Source: Shimia sp965227725 (GTDB lineage: Bacteria > Pseudomonadota > Alphaproteobacteria > Rhodobacterales > Rhodobacteraceae). From it: DNA of 64,000 bases. The stretch is taken from NCBI RefSeq assembly GCF_965227725.1, contig NZ_CBDDGH010000006.1, forward strand, positions 496,001 through 560,000, written 5' to 3'. Numbering within the stretch: position 1 is the stretch's first letter; every line of letters starts with the position of its first letter. Below the pieces are notes generated by a model. The model had not been told where the DNA came from. It worked only from the letters and a program-made list of their open reading frames with translations, and searched no databases. Of the stretch, positions 27,175-41,284 are shown in pieces. A program made the translations under genes and the position numbers.

Positions 27175-27270
27175 TGGTAGGAACGGAGGGAATCGAACCC
27201 TCGGATCAACGGTAATCTGCCGCAAAGGGGGTATAAGGCCCTCACCCGCACCAGCGCGCTCCCAACTAAC
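27175..27270 (-). pseudogene. tRNA-like element: canonical 3' half with encoded CCA, non-canonical 5' half
   Basis: On the minus strand a perfect T arm (GAGGG-TTCGATT-CCCTC, 27202-27186) is followed by CGTTCCT, A and CCA (27185-27175), exactly a tRNA 3' end. Further upstream are a D-loop-like AGTTGGGAGCGC and a possible variable arm CGG-CAGATTA-CCG. No AGGAACG strand is present to close the acceptor stem (closest GCTAACG at 27283, 5 of 7 with one wobble), and no sound anticodon stem forms. Either a decayed tRNA or an integration-site remnant. Confidence 0.5.
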
Positions 27271-27447
27271 GAATTGCGTTAGCCGGATATTCGAGCGCTA
27301 AAAATTGTGATGCGATTTGGTGTAATCATACGCGCTACTAATCTCAGCCGGCTCTCGTAGTCAAGCCCTTAAGAAAACGCAAAAAACTCAACACGAAGCA
27401 AGATAGAGCTTGGGGTCGATGCAACTTCGGCCAGATAGCCAAATCCG

Positions 27448-27732
27448 CTACTCAGCTTTCTGAGACTTCCCCTCTGCTGGATAGGCACGTTCAATTTTCT
27501 TTGTGAAATCGGAAAGACTGAGCCCCAGCCCACTACAAATTTGACCGATTGTTTCCAGCTTTGGCTGATACCGGTTTGTTTCAAGGTAAGAGATATACCG
27601 CGCGCTCAATCTTGCACGCTGCGCCAATTCTTCCTGTGTTAAGTTTTGCGAAGTTCTTTCGGCTTTTAGAGCCTTCGCAAAAGCCTCCAAAAGAACCTGT
27701 GTCTCTAGTTCCGTCATGCACGGAACATTCAC
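27448..27732 (-). CDS. XRE-family HTH regulator
   Basis: 94 residues. A single HTH_3 domain: ALKAERTSQNLTQEELAQRARLSARYISYLETNRYQPKLETI (reported here as residues ~22-63), with a charged tail. The GTG at 27732 is favoured because GAAGG precedes it, whereas the ATG at 27717 has no ribosome site. Divergent from the gene at 27816, with a 14-base palindrome between them, so it probably controls both. Typical of plasmid- and ICE-borne regulators. Confidence 0.8.
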   Translation of the reverse strand: MNVPCMTELETQVLLEAFAKALKAERTSQNLTQEELAQRARLSARYISYLETNRYQPKLETIGQICSGLGLSLSDFTKKIERAYPAEGKSQKAE

Positions 27733-27743
27733 TTAGACCTTCG

Positions 27744-27757
27744 CTTCGTCCACGAAG
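27744..27757. promoter_or_regulatory. palindrome in a divergent promoter region
   Basis: CTTCGT-CC-ACGAAG... reads as a perfect 6+2+6 inverted repeat 12 bases upstream of the XRE gene start; candidate site for that regulator. Confidence 0.4.
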
Positions 27758-27815
27758 TACTCTATGAATCTCGCAGAGTTTTCCGTATGCGCATCCGAAA
27801 CATCTGGAGAAACAA

Positions 27816-28160
27816 ATGACCGATTCGCATCACTCAGGAGAACTATTGAATCACCTCGAAGATCAGCTCGAAGCTTTGGCTGAGCGTGTCGAGACCAAGA
27901 TTTTGCAAAGGCTAAAAAGCCAGCAGTCTTCGCCGGGGCTTTTTGTAAAGCCGTTGGCAGCATCACATAGACCAGCGGTTAGAGGCCGTCCGCGCTCAAA
28001 ATACCAAACCCAATTACACATACGAGTGCTAGAGGGTGACAAGGCTTGGTTTCTGCAAACTGCACACGCACATGATGTCCAAAGTGGGAAGTTTTTCTCT
28101 CACTTGCGCGCTTTGCACGAGCAGTATGAAAACTCGACCCAAACCCGAGAAGGAGAATGA
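27816..28160 (+). CDS. hypothetical protein
   Basis: 114 residues with GGAGA before the ATG. An N-terminal helix (LLNHLEDQLEALAERVETKILQRL) suggests coiled-coil dimerisation. It is followed by a proline/serine-rich linker and a compact C-terminal part (QLHIRVLEGDKAWFLQTAHAHDV). No domain recognised. Intact, divergent from the XRE gene, and followed within ~110 bases by an IS66 fragment. Confidence 0.6.
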   Translation: MTDSHHSGELLNHLEDQLEALAERVETKILQRLKSQQSSPGLFVKPLAASHRPAVRGRPRSKYQTQLHIRVLEGDKAWFLQTAHAHDVQSGKFFSHLRALHEQYENSTQTREGE

Positions 28161-28269
28161 GTTGCCCCCTGGCTCAGACAGCCCAATTCAAGCGACCTTA
28201 GGGGCAGGACCCATTGATTTCCGTTTAGCGTCATGATTCACGTTGCGTAAAACGAGCGGTGAACATGTC

Positions 28270-28735
28270 AGATCTTTTTTGGTTGTTCGCCGCAAATTGC
28301 ATGATGTTACCCAGTCCAGCATTGCACCGATCGCGCAGGAGGGCTTGGCGCACATTCAGGCGCTCTATCGTATTGAAAAAGACCTGCGAGGCCGAACCGC
28401 AGACCAACGCCATGCTGCTCGGCAGGCGCGCTCAAAACCTGTCATCGACACCATCGACCTTTGGCTTGCCCAAAGTCGTGCCCGGGTCTCGTCCAAATCC
28501 TCAACCGGAGAGGCCCTGAAATACATTGCAAAATACTGGGATGGGCTGATCCTGTTCCTCAGTGACGGCCGCATCGCAATCGACAACAACACCGTCGGAC
28601 GCACCATCCGTCCTATCGCCCTGAACCGCAAAAACGCGCTCTTCGCCGGACGCGACGCTGGCGCACAGAACTGGGCCGTCATCGCGTCACTGATCGAGAC
28701 CTGCAAACTCAACGGTATCGAGCCACACGCATATC
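28270..28735 (+). pseudogene. IS66-family transposase, C-terminal fragment
   Basis: Matches IS66 TnpC from VRRKLHDV through IEKDLRGRTADQRHAARQARSKP, DGRIAIDNNTVGRTIRPIALNRKNALFAGRDAGAQNWAVIASLIETCKLNGIEPHAY (quoted in part; DGR..IDNN carries the final catalytic region). The N-terminal two thirds and the last ~30 residues are missing. After HAY the frame enters IS5-type sequence on the opposite strand. Confidence 0.85.
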
Positions 28736-28898
28736 CGAGCCCACCGCACAAAGCGGTTATAGCAGGTGGTGTAAGGACCATAGCGCTCGGGAATGTCGGC
28801 CCAAGGGGTACCCGTCCTGAGGCGCCAGTAAATGCCGTTCAAAACCCGCCGATCATCGACCACTCGAAATCGGTCAGCTCGTAGCGACGCTGGGCCAT
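28736..28898 (-). pseudogene. IS5-family (IS427-type) transposase, N-terminal fragment
   Basis: Starts MAQRRYELTDFEWS at 28898 with GGAGAG upstream. A frameshifting internal deletion follows, then the family segment RVLNGIYWRLRTGTPWADIPERYGPYTTCYNRF in the next frame (starting about 28845). It ends abruptly at the IS66 junction near 28736. It cannot encode an active transposase. Confidence 0.8.
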
Positions 28899-29430
28899 GC
28901 TGCTCTCCTCTTTTCAAGGAGTGAATCAGCTATCCTCAAACCACGCTAGTCGTTTATGAGTGTGTGACCTAGTCTGTCGGCCTTCCCACGGTTTTTCCGC
29001 GAAAAGATGAGGGATGTATTCGTCCAATTTTAGTATACCTCACGGTATACTAAAATTACTGGCACGCGAGTGGGTTGACGGTGCGGGCGTCGCCGGAACA
29101 GTGGTCCAGCCCAAAGCCACTTGCGGTTGCCGGGATGAGGCCGATGGGCCGAAGGCGACGGCGGCACTGTCAAAGAACTGAATGGCTCCCACGGTGCCGG
29201 AGATGCGCGTAAAGACCCCCTCGACCGGTGACGGGGTTTTTCGCGTGCCTACGGGGACAGATCGGCACGATCTGCGCCTGGGATCAGCTCTGACCCCGAG
29301 CGGATCTAGATACACCAAACTGAACCAGAATGGTGTTTTTGTGGAAAAGCTAGACTTCTCTATTGGGGGGGCCGGCTTTTTGTAATTTGCAAACAAAGGC
29401 AGGCTGCGTAGCCAGCCTGATGTGAGAACT
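28899..29430. other. gap with a perfect long palindrome; no supportable gene
   Basis: Frames on both strands are open for 60-120 codons but lack ribosome sites and family resemblance. The main structure is the inverted repeat at 29026-29057. A homopolymer G7 run lies near 29368. Confidence 0.5.
29026..29057. repeat. 14-base perfect inverted repeat with 4-base centre
   Basis: AATTTTAGTATACC (29026-29039), TCAC, GGTATACTAAAATT (29044-29057). Very AT-rich compared with its surroundings. It could be a cruciform, a recombinase or transposase site, or an operator. Confidence 0.75.
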
Positions 29431-29445
29431 TGAGTAGGCTACTCA
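29401..29445 (+). promoter_or_regulatory. two palindromes directly before a two-gene operon
   Basis: AGGCTG-CGTAGC-CAGCCT (29401-29418) and TGAGTAG-G-CTACTCA (29431-29445). The second abuts the ATG at 29446 and covers its ribosome-binding region, so a protein bound there would block translation or transcription. The HTH product of the second gene is the natural candidate. Confidence 0.55.
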
Positions 29446-29808
29446 ATGACGTACATGAAAGGCTTAGAGGTCTTGCCTGTAAATTTGTCTGCGGACAGCG
29501 AAGGCGACATTATTAAAGCTGAGATTAAGCTGTCCAAAAGCTCATTGATGATGATCGGTGAGATCGAGCTGGTTGGTCAAGAGATCATTGCGAAAAGTGT
29601 CAGTACCCACGGAGAAGGTGGCCTTTGGACTAATCGCATTGGCAGCATCGGTCTTCGTCGCATTATCCAAGGCGTCTTGGCGCTTGAGGAGTTTCGTGAT
29701 GTCGAAGCAATTGTCATTGAAGGATCTAAAAGGACGACTGGAGCAAATCCCGGCCGCACCCCAAAACCTGTCCGGTTCGAAAGAACACGTCGTAATTTGC
29801 GGTTTTGA
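29446..29808 (+). CDS. hypothetical protein, first gene of a possible toxin-antitoxin-like pair
   Basis: 120 residues. The first ~90 look like a mixed alpha/beta fold (GLEVLPVNL, IIKAEIKLS, VGQEIIAKSVSTHGEGGLWTN, IEAIVIEG-like strand near 85-92). The C-terminal tail is strongly basic (TTGANPGRTPKPVRFERTRR). Such tails are familiar from small toxin domains, but I recognise no family. An alternative start is the ATG at 29455. It overlaps the next gene by 110 bases in another frame, and GAGGAG for that gene lies inside it. Confidence 0.55.
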   Translation: MTYMKGLEVLPVNLSADSEGDIIKAEIKLSKSSLMMIGEIELVGQEIIAKSVSTHGEGGLWTNRIGSIGLRRIIQGVLALEEFRDVEAIVIEGSKRTTGANPGRTPKPVRFERTRRNLRF

Positions 29809-30244
29809 AAAACATGCAAACGCTTACTTGGCAATCAAACTGTTGCACAAAAACGGTCTTACGCTGAGAAAGTCAAAGAACCTGATCGATGCCATTGTAG
29901 CTGGATCTCAAGAAGAAGCGTTCATTTTGCCAAGAGTCGAAGACCCAAATGAGCTTCAATCCGAGCTGTCGAAACTTGGCTTTCATGTTCGCATAGTAAC
30001 GCCCGGAAGGAACGTATCGGTTCGGAGAATTAGAGAGAAGCTTGGCCTAACTCAGGAGCAGTTTGCAGTGCTATACAGAGTGGAACTGCGGTCGCTTCAG
30101 AACTATGAGGCCAATGAAGCTTCAGGTGGCCACAGAAAGCCGGCAGGCTTAACAGCTGAGTACTTCTCAATGATTGAGCGTTATCCAGACGCAATGAAAC
30201 GCTTTGCAATCAGCTCACCATCTCGAGAAGAGGTCTTCGATTGA
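29699..30244 (+). CDS. bL12-like domain fused to an HTH domain, possible antitoxin/regulator
   Basis: 181 residues from the ATG at 29699, eight bases after GAGGAG. Residues ~30-102 (FEKHANAYLAIKLLHKNGLTLRKSKNLIDAI ... DPNELQSELSKLGFHVRI, quoted in part) follow the helix-helix-strand pattern of the ribosomal L7/L12 C-terminal domain. Residues ~103-138 (VRRIREKLGLTQEQFAVLYRVELRSLQNYEAN, in part) are an XRE-type HTH. The gene overlaps its partner and is followed at once by a strong terminator, so the pair is a self-contained operon. The bL12 likeness is by eye. Confidence 0.65.
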   Translation: MSKQLSLKDLKGRLEQIPAAPQNLSGSKEHVVICGFEKHANAYLAIKLLHKNGLTLRKSKNLIDAIVAGSQEEAFILPRVEDPNELQSELSKLGFHVRIVTPGRNVSVRRIREKLGLTQEQFAVLYRVELRSLQNYEANEASGGHRKPAGLTAEYFSMIERYPDAMKRFAISSPSREEVFD

Positions 30245-30246
30245 AA

Positions 30247-30270
30247 AACGCCCGCACGATTGCGGGCGTT
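30247..30270 (+). terminator. rho-independent-like terminator
   Basis: AACGCCCGCA, loop CGAT, TGCGGGCGTT: a 10-base-pair perfect stem two bases after the stop of the HTH gene. Confidence 0.8.
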
Positions 30271-30359
30271 TGGATGGCTATCAGGCTCGTCTATGTTGTA
30301 GTGGTTCCTATGTGATCTGACAGATGGCCGTTTTTCTGGCGACGTCTGTCAGGTGAAGT

Positions 30360-30905
30360 TCAGCTCAGGAACTGTTCCCGCCAGATTTCTTTCCCGTCGA
30401 ACATAGTTTCGATGGGCGTTCTGCCGCAACACATTTTGCCCTGATGCGTGCGCTCGTGATTGTAATGGTGCAGCCATTCATCCAGATCGACCTGTAGCGC
30501 GTCGATGCTGTCATAAAGCTTCTTGCGGAAGGCGATCTGATAGAACTCCTACAGGATCGTCTTATGGAACCGCTCACAAATCCCGTTCATTTGCGGTGAT
30601 TTCACCTTGGTTTTTGTATGATCGATATCGTTGATTGCCAGGAACAGCTGGAAGTCGTGTTTGTCGACACGCCCGCAGTATTCCGTGCCCCGGTCGGTCA
30701 TAATCCGCAGCACCGGCAGGTCATGCTCATCATGGAACGCCAGCACCCGGTCATTGAGCAAATCGGCGGCGGTGATCGGCGTCTTGGTGGCGTAGAGCTT
30801 AGCATGCGCCACCTTGCAATAGGTGTCGACATAGAACGTGTCCTGGCTGCCCAGACAGCCCGGATGGGCCGTCTCGATCTCACCGCAGGCGTTCGTCGGG
30901 AAGGC
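30360..30905 (-). pseudogene. IS481/IS3-type transposase, C-terminal part with an amber codon
   Basis: The frame reads GEIETAHPGCLGSQDTFYV, LRIMTDRGTEYCGRVDKHD, KSPQMNGICERFHKTIL, a TAG at 30549-30551, then EFYQIAFRKKLYDS and ERTHQGKMCCGRTPIETM to a TGA at 30360. The DDE core is recognisable. The N-terminal HTH region is missing, and about 15 residues usual between TFYV and DTYCK appear deleted. Nonfunctional. Confidence 0.85.
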
Positions 30906-31074
30906 GGTTTAGCTTGTCATTTTGTGTCCGCCCAGCTTTCTGTCACGGCCTTCGAATGAGCGCCTTCGGATCCCATTGATCGCGGAAAAACATCAGACCA
31001 ACCGGTCAATGCTAAGAAAAATGCAACAACAAACTCAGACAGATCTGATGTTTGTCAAGACGGTCCGGGCAGCC

Positions 31075-31107
31075 CTAAGTGTCCATTTTAGCGAAGTGGA
31101 CACTTAG
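31075..31107. repeat. 11-base perfect inverted repeat
   Basis: CTAAGTGTCCA (31075-31085) and TGGACACTTAG (31097-31107), 11-base loop. TGTCCA-type termini are common at insertion sequence ends, but no element can be delimited. Confidence 0.6.
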
Positions 31108-31849
31108 ATCACCGAGCAACGACGCGCGAGGTCGGGGCCTTATCAACTACTTCAACCGGCAGAAAACGGGCAGCATCGGCCTCATCCGGTGCTACCTGAT
31201 ACCGCTCGTCCCAAATCTCAATACTATCCACTTTCTGCTAACTGGACAGTATCTGGTCATAGCGACCTACGGCAGAGCGGGGAGACCGGACGGTTACTGA
31301 TGGTTTGGTTCGCACCACCAGCAAAACGGACAACCATCATCTCACTCAAGAGATGTGCCGCCGCCGTTTCAGCTTGCTGACAAGGGGGCGGTGTCAGATC
31401 ACATCGAGACTAATTCACATTATAGATTTGTAATATCGGAGGCTTCATTACAGCAGATTACACTGCAAATTCTCGCTCCGTAGCTCTTAGAGTTTTTTCT
31501 GAAGCCATATTTTATTGGGCTTTTGGTGGCGCATCAAAATCAAATGCCTGAATCAGTAAGATTTGTAGGTAATGTAATTTTACAGGCCTTACACAACAGT
31601 TGGACCAAATCGGTTTATGGTGCATTCGCCCAATCAAGCCTTTGGCTGTGACCGGCAAGGATGCGACGCAATCAAAGGTTGTTGTTTTTCAACGGCTTGC
31701 ATATTTCACCTGACTGATATACGAAGTGACCATCTTAACCTGAGGCTCACTTGCCACTAAAAACGAAGCATTCACTTCGCCCCGTTTGTTCCTACTTTGT
31801 AGATACCTCTGAGATCCGATTTAGGCGGCCAGCTCCGCAGCCCTCGCAG

Positions 31850-31866
31850 ATCCTTTTGCAAAGGAT
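31850..31866. promoter_or_regulatory. palindrome upstream of the 47-residue gene
   Basis: ATCCTTT-TGC-AAAGGAT, perfect, 27 bases before the ATG at 31894. Candidate operator of the recombinase unit. Confidence 0.4.
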
Positions 31867-31893
31867 ATCTCGATCTCAGCCGGAGGGTTCAAA

Positions 31894-32037
31894 ATGACTC
31901 CTCCAAATCAAAACCACATCGCATCGGCAGTACCGCAACGCGATCAGGCTGCCTTGACGCAGCTCGCTCGACTGCTCGGCAAACAAGCCGCGAGACAGTC
32001 CTTCGCGGATCAAATGCATCGTACTCACCTGCCCTAA
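31894..32037 (+). CDS. 47-residue protein upstream of the recombinase
   Basis: MTPPNQNHIASAVPQRDQ..., ending ..MHRTHLP. GGAGGG is seven bases before the ATG, a strong ribosome site. Predicted mostly helical, neutral to basic. No family recognised; its place before a large serine recombinase makes a recombination-directionality or regulatory role possible. Followed by a terminator-like hairpin before the recombinase gene. Confidence 0.55.
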   Translation: MTPPNQNHIASAVPQRDQAALTQLARLLGKQAARQSFADQMHRTHLP

Positions 32038-32054
32038 CCGCAAAAAACTGTTGC

Positions 32055-32098
32055 GGGCGCCCCATCGAGCCCTCTAGCTCTTAGGGCGCCCATTTTTA
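32055..32098 (+). terminator. terminator/attenuator-like hairpin before the recombinase
   Basis: GGGCGCCC at 32055 and again at 32084, followed by ATTTTTA. The two copies pair across a 21-base loop; each copy is also self-complementary. Sits between the 47-residue gene and the recombinase, so it may limit read-through. Confidence 0.55.
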
Positions 32099-32124
32099 CG
32101 ACCTCTTTTCAGGAGCCTTTCTTA

Positions 32125-33804
<1,680 letters not shown>

Positions 33805-33924
33805 ACGCTTTTGATCTTGGGCCATTTTTGGCTTTGAGATCTGTCGCCCTTCAGGACGTTTTTGTTGTTCTGAAGGTATTCTTTGTATCGTTTTGAGAGA
33901 TGTTTTTTTTGAGCTATTTTCTAG

Positions 33925-34041
33925 GTTTGGCGATGACCTACTCTCCCACAGCTTAAGCAGCAGTACCATCGGCGCTACGGTGCTTAACGGCCGGGTTCGG
34001 GATGGGACCGGGTGTTTCACTCGCGCTATGATCACCAAACC
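33925..34041 (-). rRNA. rrf: 5S rRNA
   Basis: About 117 bases starting GTTTGGTGATCATAGCG and ending TAGGTCATCGCCAAAC, with the conserved CCCGAAC and GCCGATGGTA elements. Ends estimated from the closing helix. Confidence 0.95.
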
Positions 34042-34136
34042 GAGGAAATAGCTCGGTTTATGTGTTGTCCAAGTCAGTATACTGATTGTTGTGTATGCTT
34101 TTGTGTCCGTAAAAGTCTTTCTTTTACTGGATCAAA

Positions 34137-36968
<2,832 letters not shown>

Positions 36969-37489
36969 GAAAGAGAAAGACTTGCGTCCTTCGTGATCGC
37001 AAAAGCTGGCATGCTCGCAATCCTGTTTCTGAACCAAAAGTCATACTTTCCCGCTCCCTACCCTGGAACCCTCGCTGCCGATGTCGGTCGGCCCCACGAG
37101 GAGGATAAGGAACTTATGCAAGATCTCTCGATCTTGCGGGTTAGTGTACTTGACTTGGACAACTCTGTTCGTTTCAGCAGGGATACGAAGGAGAAGACCG
37201 AGGAAACAGTCTTCAATATCGCCTCTCCAAAAGGAGACCTGACTGAGATCATCCCCGTACTTAGGGCGATCAAACAGTGTTGATTGTTATTCTCAAAACC
37301 TCTCATCACTGAGCTGTTTTGGAACAACTTGTATCTCTCTAAACGATGTCAAAGCTTCTTGCGAAGCTGATGTCCGATTGGACGGCTAAACACTCGCAAG
37401 TGCTTAGCGATCTAATCGAGGGTAAATGGCTTTCGTGAGCTTTGCTTGCAGCAAAACCACTGTCGCCATCACTTCCGAAGGAAGTGATT
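36969..37489 (-). other. 23S/tRNA-Ala internal transcribed spacer
   Basis: About 520 bases with no gene; part of the rrn transcript and expected to form the 23S processing stem with sequences beyond the 3' end. Confidence 0.8.
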
Positions 37490-37565
37490 TGGTGGAGCCT
37501 AGCGGGATCGAACCGCTGACCTCCTGAATGCAAATCAGGCGCTCTCCCAGCTGAGCTAAGGCCCC
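37490..37565 (-). tRNA. tRNA-Ala (TGC)
   Basis: 76 bases including CCA; GGGGCCTTAGCTCAGCTGG at the 5' end, anticodon loop TTTGCAT, 3' end GGCTCCACCA. In the 16S-23S spacer. Confidence 0.97.
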
Positions 37566-37585
37566 ATTATCATCCCGAAGGATGG

Positions 37586-37662
<77 letters not shown>

Positions 37663-37802
37663 AGACAGGCCGGCAGGCCTGATGTATTCCTGAAGAGATA
37701 TGGGGACGGCCTGGTCCGTTTGATATAGATCGGCAAAGGTACCGATCTGTTGCTAAGTGCATCCACGAAGTGAGAAAGCGAACTTTCCTACTTGCTAGGT
37801 GC

Positions 37803-39272
<1,470 letters not shown>

Positions 39273-39946
39273 ACGCTGTTACCAGCGTATCCTTGACGTT
39301 CGAACCTCTGCACATCTCATCCAGGAGGCTAATCCCGGATGAACTCAAACTGTTCAATGTGCTCAGGTACCAAAGGTACCGAAAGCCACCAAACAGTGAA
39401 GCTGTTGTAAACTCTATTATCAGCCGAAGCCTAAGAGCCGATATGCAGGTGTTTGTTCATCGAAAGAACCAAACCGCCCTCATATCTCTTCAGTGTCATC
39501 ACAATGTCAAATAACGTCGGAGCCCAAACAAGAACCCCAGAGACAAAACCACCAGACCGCGCCGAAAAACCTCCTAGCGCAACCCGCTGATACTGCTCGA
39601 TATTTCCAGAACTTCCCAACCCAGAGCGCCGCTCCCTGCCAGTCCGTCCCGCCGTTGTGCGCCTCAGCGCCGCCGGTGAAGGGGGTTCTAGTGCTGGTAC
39701 GAATGAGTCGCAAGCGCTTTTTGACAGGAAAATGAAAAAAACTGCCCCGCTGCATGTTTTTTTCGCAAAAGCCCTGTTTTTAAAGGGTTTGGGGAAGTGG
39801 AAAAATTGGAGCAGCAGCCTTTGACGCTGAGAACGGGGCTTTCCCGAAGCTGAAACCGCCCGTTTTGCCTTGGCAAACCATCACACCCGCCGACTCGCCC
39901 TGCCCGAGACGTGAAAAGGGGCGCATCATGCACCCCCTTTATATGT
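39273..39946 (-). other. rrn leader and promoter region
   Basis: About 670 bases between 16S and the waaA-like gene with no supportable protein gene. Holds the rrn promoter at 39685-39713 and its ~410-base leader. Confidence 0.7.
39685..39713 (-). promoter_or_regulatory. rrn promoter
   Basis: On the minus strand TTGCGA (39713-39708), a 17-base spacer and TAGAAC (39690-39685), the hexamers usual for strong stable-RNA promoters in Rhodobacterales. GCGCTTGCGACTC around the -35 is also characteristic. Confidence 0.7.
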
Positions 39947-41284
39947 TCAGTCAGACTTTTCGCTCTGTGAGATCAACACCTGATCCATTGCCTGCAATGT
40001 ACGCTCACTGGCACCACGGTGTTCGGCCATGAATATCGCGGCCTCTTTGAGCGGGGCCTCTCTTGGGGGCCAGAGCGCAGCCGCCATCGCTTCCGGTGTG
40101 TCAAAGCTTTTGGCCACACCGGCCGCTTCGGCCTCCGCAAAGGGGAATTCGATGGGCCAGGTTTCCGGGCCTGTGATCGGAGGTTTGCCAACTGCCAGCG
40201 GCTCAATGATGTTATGCGCGCCTGCCGGGGTGAAGCCGCCGCCCACGATGACCTGATCGGCCAGGCCGAGATAGAAGTACATTTCGCCAAAGCTGTCGCC
40301 CAGCAGGACATCGGGCATATCCGCCAAGGCCTCTCCAAATACAGCCAGCCCCGCTGTGCCTGCCTCAGCCACCTGACTGCGCGCGCGGACAGAAAGCCCT
40401 GCGTCTTGCAGCATCCGGCCAACCGCCTCAAAGCGTTCGGGCGCACGTGGCACATAGACAAAGAGCGGCGCCGGGGCGCTGTCCTTGGCGGCAGCGGCGC
40501 GCAACGACAGGATCATGTCGCGGAAGATCTCTTCTTCCCCCGCGACGCCTGAGGCAATGGTGATCACCTGGCGGCCATCCGCGGTGAGCTGCGGGCGGAC
40601 CTGCGCCGCCGCATCAAGCAAGGCCTGCGGGATCGGCTGATCAAACCGCAGCTCACCCGTGACCGTGATGTTCTGCACCCCGACAGAGGCAAAGCGCGCG
40701 CGCTGGATCTCTGATTTCACAAAGGCACCGGCCACGCTGGCAATCACGCGTTGTCGCAAACGCAGGCCCTTGCCGTCTTTGGCAAAGGCCCCTGACGTAT
40801 ATTGAGAGTTACACAGATAAAGCGGCACCCCGGCGCGGCGCGCACTTGCGATCATCGCTGGCCAGATCTCCACCTCCAGCGTGAGACCAAAGCGCGGGCG
40901 GCAGGCGCGGTAAAACCGATGCAGGCACCAGTGCATGTCCAAAGGCACCCAAAGCACCGCGAGGCGACCCTCGGCAATCTCCTTGGCAAACTGGCGTTCA
41001 CTCTCTTCGCGTCCCGCAGGGGTGAAGTTGGTGAGGATCACCTTATCACCACGCGCCAGTGCGAGCCGGATCATACCAAGGGCAGAGCGCACTTCACCAA
41101 GGCTCACCGCATGAAACCAGATCGCCTCCTGCGGCAGCGCGCGCCCGTAAAAGCCGAAGCGCTCTTTGACATGGCGCAGATACCGCGGATCTTTGCGTCC
41201 CCGCATATAGAGGTAGATCATCAGAAATGGCAGCAAAGGTACCCAAAGCAGCCGGTAAAACAGATTGAAGAGCGTCAGGATCAT
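39947..41284 (-). CDS. waaA: 3-deoxy-D-manno-octulosonate (Kdo) transferase
   Basis: 445 residues of glycosyltransferase family 30. It starts with a membrane anchor (LTLFNLFYRLLWVPLLPFLMIYLY); the catalytic-base region is WFHAVSLGEVRSA (Glu ~64), followed by LEVEIWPAMI and, near the C terminus, GGGFTPAGAHNIIEPLAVGKP. Transfers Kdo from CMP-Kdo to lipid A precursor at the inner membrane. Its ATG overlaps the stop of the paralogous upstream gene (ATGA). Confidence 0.9.
   Translation of the reverse strand: MILTLFNLFYRLLWVPLLPFLMIYLYMRGRKDPRYLRHVKERFGFYGRALPQEAIWFHAVSLGEVRSALGMIRLALARGDKVILTNFTPAGREESERQFAKEIAEGRLAVLWVPLDMHWCLHRFYRACRPRFGLTLEVEIWPAMIASARRAGVPLYLCNSQYTSGAFAKDGKGLRLRQRVIASVAGAFVKSEIQRARFASVGVQNITVTGELRFDQPIPQALLDAAAQVRPQLTADGRQVITIASGVAGEEEIFRDMILSLRAAAAKDSAPAPLFVYVPRAPERFEAVGRMLQDAGLSVRARSQVAEAGTAGLAVFGEALADMPDVLLGDSFGEMYFYLGLADQVIVGGGFTPAGAHNIIEPLAVGKPPITGPETWPIEFPFAEAEAAGVAKSFDTPEAMAAALWPPREAPLKEAAIFMAEHRGASERTLQAMDQVLISQSEKSD

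Larger units (their letters stand above)
30906..31893. other. nearly 1 kb without a supportable gene
   Basis: Short open frames lack ribosome sites and family resemblance. Two structures stand out: an 11-base inverted repeat at 31075-31107 and a 17-base palindrome at 31850-31866. The 31.4-31.8 kb part is AT-richer than the chromosome, consistent with mobile DNA. Confidence 0.5.

Noticed and set aside
28899..29430. Frames 29040-29396 (minus) and 29182-29385 (plus)
   Set aside because: No ribosome sites and no conserved-looking segments; low complexity composition.
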